Of a stretch of 8,011 bases of DNA, positions 6,554 through 8,011 are shown piece by piece. A program made the translations under genes and the position numbers. Positions within the stretch are counted from its first letter, which is position 1. Every line of letters starts with the position of its first letter. The notes beneath the pieces were generated by a model. That model worked only from the letters and a program-made list of their open reading frames with translations. It did not search any database and was not told where the DNA came from. Origin of the DNA: an uncultured Collinsella sp. (GTDB taxonomy: Bacteria; Actinomycetota; Coriobacteriia; Coriobacteriales; Coriobacteriaceae); contig CALDBJ010000066.1 of assembly GCA_937937835.1 (NCBI GenBank), forward strand, positions 1-8,011, read 5' to 3'.

Positions 6554-7207
6554 ATGAATTCTCTTACTATCTTTCGTTGTACTGTAGTTGCGACAGTGCT
6601 GTCCGCAGCAACGCTCCTGGTGAGCGGTTGCATTGCTCCTTTAGTAATTGGGGGAGCTGCCGTGACTACTACTACCGTTATGACTGATCGTCGCACGACA
6701 GGAACCATTGTGAGTGACGAGGTCGTTGAAAAACGTATTGCGTATGATGTATCTCAGGCGTTAAAAAACAAGCCCTATCACATCAATGTCACAGCTTATG
6801 AAGGACGAGTTCTTCTTTCCGGTGAAGCTACCTCCCTTGAAGATCGCAGAAAGGCTGAAGAAATCGCGGTGAAAAGCCTTGACGTTCAGGGTGTTATCAA
6901 CGAGATTGCAGTTATGGATCCTTCATCCGTTTCGACTCGGCTGTCCGATACGGTGCTTGCTACTAAGGTTCGTACCTCAATTATTGGTAACAGTACTATT
7001 TCGCTCAATCAAATGAAAGTTGCTGTAGAACGCGGAATCGTCTATCTGATGGGGGTAGTGACGCGTGAAGAAGCTCAGACTGCAGCGCAAACTGCGGCTA
7101 AAGTTTCGGGAGTGCAGAAAGTAGTAACTTGTTTCTCAATTGCTACTCGAGAAGAGATTGATCACCGTATGAAGGATTTGCAGCAAGCAAAACCTTCAGA
7201 TGAATAA
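6554..7207 (+). CDS. dolP: Dual-BON-domain outer-membrane lipoprotein, DolP (YraP)-like
   Basis: The 217-residue protein begins with a lipoprotein signal ending in the lipobox LVSG|C (C26). Residue +2 is Ile, not Asp, so Lol sorting to the outer membrane is expected. After a short linker, DRRTTGTIVSDE (45-56) matches the DolP pre-domain segment. BON1 covers about 57-121 (INVTAYEGRVLLSGEA) and BON2 about 130-197 (ATKVR, GIVYLMGVVTREEAQTAA, VSGVQKVVTCF). The E. coli DolP I remember is alike throughout and 191 residues long. DolP supports outer-membrane integrity and binds anionic phospholipid in E. coli. AGGG (6544-6547) precedes ATG 6554 by 6 nt. The gene is followed by a terminator and is convergent with menA. 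In E. coli dolP lies elsewhere and is in the sigma-E regulon; a sigma-E-like -35 occurs upstream here. Confidence 0.9.
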   Translation: MNSLTIFRCTVVATVLSAATLLVSGCIAPLVIGGAAVTTTTVMTDRRTTGTIVSDEVVEKRIAYDVSQALKNKPYHINVTAYEGRVLLSGEATSLEDRRKAEEIAVKSLDVQGVINEIAVMDPSSVSTRLSDTVLATKVRTSIIGNSTISLNQMKVAVERGIVYLMGVVTREEAQTAAQTAAKVSGVQKVVTCFSIATREEIDHRMKDLQQAKPSDE

Positions 7208-7231
7208 GTAGAACGTTTGAGTTTGAAAATG

Positions 7232-7275
7232 AAGTGCCCGCTTGAAGACGTAAAAGGATAGCGGGTGCTTCTTTT
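7232..7275 (+). terminator. Rho-independent terminator between dolP and menA
   Basis: AAGTGCCCGC (7232-7241) pairs with GCGGGTGCTT (7261-7270) over 10 bp including two G-U wobbles, with a 19-nt loop, followed by CTTTT to 7275. It lies 24 bp past the dolP stop in a 99-bp convergent gap. On the - strand the same hairpin lies about 35 bp past the menA stop and is followed only by CATTTTC, so it may also work weakly for menA. Confidence 0.75.
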
Positions 7276-7306
7276 AGTTTACAGTTCGATAGGAATAGCC
7301 AGAAAC

Positions 7307-8011
7307 TTAATTGAGCATATTAGATAGCGTGAGGCTCATTAGTACAGCCTGTGTAGAGGCGCCGATTGCAAAGAGTAGAGCAAAGCGCGCTTCAAGCTGA
7401 ACGCAGCCAAACATTACTTCATTAAGAGCTTCATGTTGGCTGCGGCGGATTTGTTGAGATACGCGCATTGCAAGCGGCAAGCTCAGAATAACCAGAAAAT
7501 AGGGCCAACGGCTGATATCGGTGACAACCATCAGTGCGACAAGTGCATATGGGATAAGAAGTAAAGCATCAAAGAGCCTCAGAAAACTCTTCTCTCCAAT
7601 TAGGACCGCCAGCGTACGACGACCTATGCTTTCGTCATGCTCTCTATCTCGAAAATTATTGACGGCCAGCACGCCAGACGCGATAGTGCCTAATGCAGCG
7701 CCAAGCAGGATGCAGTTGATTGTCAGTTCTGATGTTTGTAGATAGTACGTACCGCAGACAGCAGTAAGGCCAAAAAAGAGAAGAACCAAAACCTCTCCAA
7801 ATGGGGTATAGGCAATTGGCTTCGGACCTCCCATATAACAATAGGCTGCGGTTAGGGAGGCTACACCAACAAGAGCAAAGGGCCAGCCGCCAAAATAAAT
7901 GAGCGCTGCTGTATTGATCAGTGCAAGAACTGCCGCCATTCGAATTGCCCATTCGGCTGCATGGTTGCTAATCCACCCCATGGTTGTAGCTCGAGGAAGT
8001 CCTCGTCGATT
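7307..8011 (-). CDS. menA: 1,4-dihydroxy-2-naphthoate polyprenyltransferase MenA (5' part outside window)
   Basis: This UbiA-superfamily membrane enzyme attaches the polyprenyl chain to 1,4-dihydroxy-2-naphthoate, giving demethylmenaquinone. The visible 234 residues end at the TAA complementary to 7307-7309. The MenA-type segment YMGGPKPIAYTPFGEVLVLLFFGLTAVCGTYY follows the second membrane stretch (motif quoted in parts: YMGGPKPIAY, GTYYLQ). The second Asp-rich motif is NNFRDREHD, followed by GRRTLAVLIG. Several hydrophobic spans are evident to the C-terminus. An ATG at 7981 gives an open frame, but the frame stays open to the window edge and the upstream codons read RRGLPRATTMGWIS, matching the conserved RxGPxRA segment after the first Asp-rich motif. 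The true start is therefore beyond 8011. The call is MenA rather than UbiA because of the GGPxP and GTYY elements. Menaquinone synthesis suggests anaerobic respiration. Confidence 0.9.
   Translation of the reverse strand, partial: NRRGLPRATTMGWISNHAAEWAIRMAAVLALINTAALIYFGGWPFALVGVASLTAAYCYMGGPKPIAYTPFGEVLVLLFFGLTAVCGTYYLQTSELTINCILLGAALGTIASGVLAVNNFRDREHDESIGRRTLAVLIGEKSFLRLFDALLLIPYALVALMVVTDISRWPYFLVILSLPLAMRVSQQIRRSQHEALNEVMFGCVQLEARFALLFAIGASTQAVLMSLTLSNMLN

Noticed and set aside
6487..6687. 66-codon + strand frame overlapping the regulator end and the lipoprotein start
   Set aside because: The overlapping frame with the lipoprotein signal and lipobox is clearly the real gene; this one has no family features.
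7979..7981. ATG at 7981 (- strand) as the menA start
   Set aside because: In-frame upstream codons encode RRGLPRAT, a conserved MenA segment, and no stop precedes the window edge; starting here would drop the first Asp-rich motif.
1..8011. CRISPR array, insertion sequence, tRNA or defence island
   Set aside because: No repeat-spacer pattern, transposase, tRNA-like fold or foreign-looking gene was found; the window is core housekeeping content.

Overview
The window looks like the replication-gene neighbourhood of a betaproteobacterial chromosome, probably Sutterellaceae (Sutterella/Parasutterella-like). The DnaA and GyrB sequences are of proteobacterial type. dnaN is followed directly by gyrB with no recF between them. 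A MenA menaquinone-pathway enzyme lies nearby, and GC is moderate (about 50% in sampled coding blocks). The family-level assignment is inference, since no database search was possible.

Layout, left to right. The 3' end of dnaA (to 449) is followed by a complete dnaN (488-1606) and by gyrB (1704-4252), all on the + strand, with a small hairpin in each gap. gyrB is interrupted by an apparent one-base deletion near 2140 and ends in a good intrinsic terminator (4258-4294). A PF06189-type cytosolic 5'-nucleotidase follows (4320-5264). Next is a 435-bp AT-rich non-coding stretch (5265-5699) with four consensus DnaA boxes and a 23% GC block, which I read as a chromosomal origin or part of one. To its right on the + strand are a Crp/Fnr-fold regulator (5700-6497) and a dual-BON outer-membrane lipoprotein of the DolP/YraP type (6554-7207), which ends in a terminator. 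On the - strand and convergent with it is the 3' part of menA (7307 to beyond the window end).

How the pieces fit. DnaA binds and opens the origin, DnaN tethers the polymerase, and GyrB supplies the gyrase ATPase, so the left two thirds is one replication module. The origin-like stretch lies downstream of this module. dnaA-dnaN-gyrB are therefore transcribed toward it, and hand-counted G/C blocks change sign between gyrB and the genes right of the stretch. That arrangement is the most interesting feature. The regulator next to the origin has an 18-bp palindrome where its ribosome-binding site should be. DolP and MenA are envelope and respiratory functions with no obvious link to replication.

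I found no CRISPR array, tRNA, rRNA, insertion sequence or defence genes. I do not claim a new multigene system.
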